Shown: one piece after another, positions 37,462-37,588 of the stretch
Position numbering within the stretch: the first letter of the stretch is position 1
Layout of the letters: each line of letters starts with the position of its first letter
Translations under genes and position numbers: made by a program
The notes under the pieces: generated by a model
Told to the model about the DNA's origin: nothing
The model's input: only the letters and a program-made list of their open reading frames with translations
Databases searched by the model: none
Source: a virus
Reading direction: 5' to 3' (one strand)
DNA length: 37,588 nucleotides
Virus record (IMG/VR): IMGVR_UViG_3300006846_000040
Coordinates: 1-37,588 of that record

Positions 37462-37588
37462 GACGGTCATCTACCGGCTTGAAATGCCGCCGGGCCTCGA
37501 AATGCTCGGTATTCGCCGCCTTGGCGCGGTCGATTTCCTCGAATGCGGCAACAAGGTCACACGTGTGTTTCACGGGCAACAGGTAGCC
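37454..37588 (-). CDS. Partial gene upstream of the small terminase
   Basis: The frame is open from the window edge (GYLLPVKHTCDLVAAFEEI...) to TAG at 37456-37454, 44 residues, ending ARRHFKPVDDRHA. The charged helical end and the overlap with the small terminase start argue for a real gene whose 5' part lies outside the window. Function unknown. Confidence 0.55.
   Translation of the reverse strand, partial: GYLLPVKHTCDLVAAFEEIDRAKAANTEHFEARRHFKPVDDRHA

Overview
The window is most of the structural half of a tailed-phage genome of podovirus type, plus a short early operon. The evidence is a complete head and tail set: small and large terminase, a very long portal protein, scaffold, major capsid protein, a gp4/gp11-like adaptor, a gp10-like nozzle/stabilisation protein, ejection-type proteins, short tail fibres and a lysis block. 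There is no tape measure, tail tube or sheath gene. The host is not stated. The high G+C content and the many early proteins with the 'MSDIVERLR' and 'AADEIERLRA' motifs, which I associate with phages of Alphaproteobacteria (Rhizobiales type), make such a host plausible, but that is inference.

Layout. Positions 1-2566 are on the + strand: a helix-turn-helix/excisionase-like gene, a 188-base regulatory gap with phased CTTCCCC motifs, then a tightly overlapping chain of eight tiny coiled-coil genes built from repeated modules. Everything from 37588 down to 2572 is on the - strand, except one small membrane-protein gene at 7493-7654. In transcription order the late operon runs: terminases (37461-35834), small virion-associated genes, a methyltransferase, a Cys/His mini-protein, portal (33734-31203), three small structural proteins, a DUF115/Maf-like protein, three tandem glycine-rich proteins, a 659-residue heptad-repeat fibre, a GT4-type glycosyltransferase, two small genes, scaffold (22805-21597), an HNH-AP2 homing endonuclease, major capsid protein (21090-20095), a probable decoration protein, a tRNA-like intergenic element, two GT-A glycosyltransferases, GDP-mannose 4,6-dehydratase, a methyltransferase, a methyltransferase-relic/DUF115 fusion, a capsid-proximal protein, adaptor, nozzle, a GNAT acetyltransferase, an S74-chaperone protein, two ejection-type proteins, two fibre proteins, endolysin, holin and other small membrane or lipoprotein genes.

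How it fits together. Nearly all late genes abut or overlap by 1-4 bases (ATGA, TGATG, TAATG), so translation is probably coupled through the block. Two things stand out. First, the capsid gene has no canonical start codon before its conserved N-terminal arm: an HNH endonuclease gene sits directly upstream in the same frame, and the best-placed codon after a Shine-Dalgarno sequence is ATT. Second, a sugar-nucleotide enzyme, three glycosyltransferases, two DUF115/Maf-like proteins, methyltransferases and an acetyltransferase are woven among the virion genes, next to a Ser/Thr/Asp-rich repeat fibre and three polyglycine proteins. My main hypothesis is a phage-encoded system that glycosylates its own surface fibres, with remodelling of the host surface as the alternative. 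The repeat fibre also keeps identical protein repeats over DNA that differs at most synonymous sites.

No stretch longer than 300 bases lacks a gene. The largest gaps are 262-449, 7468-7635 (which holds the + strand gene) and 19407-19548.
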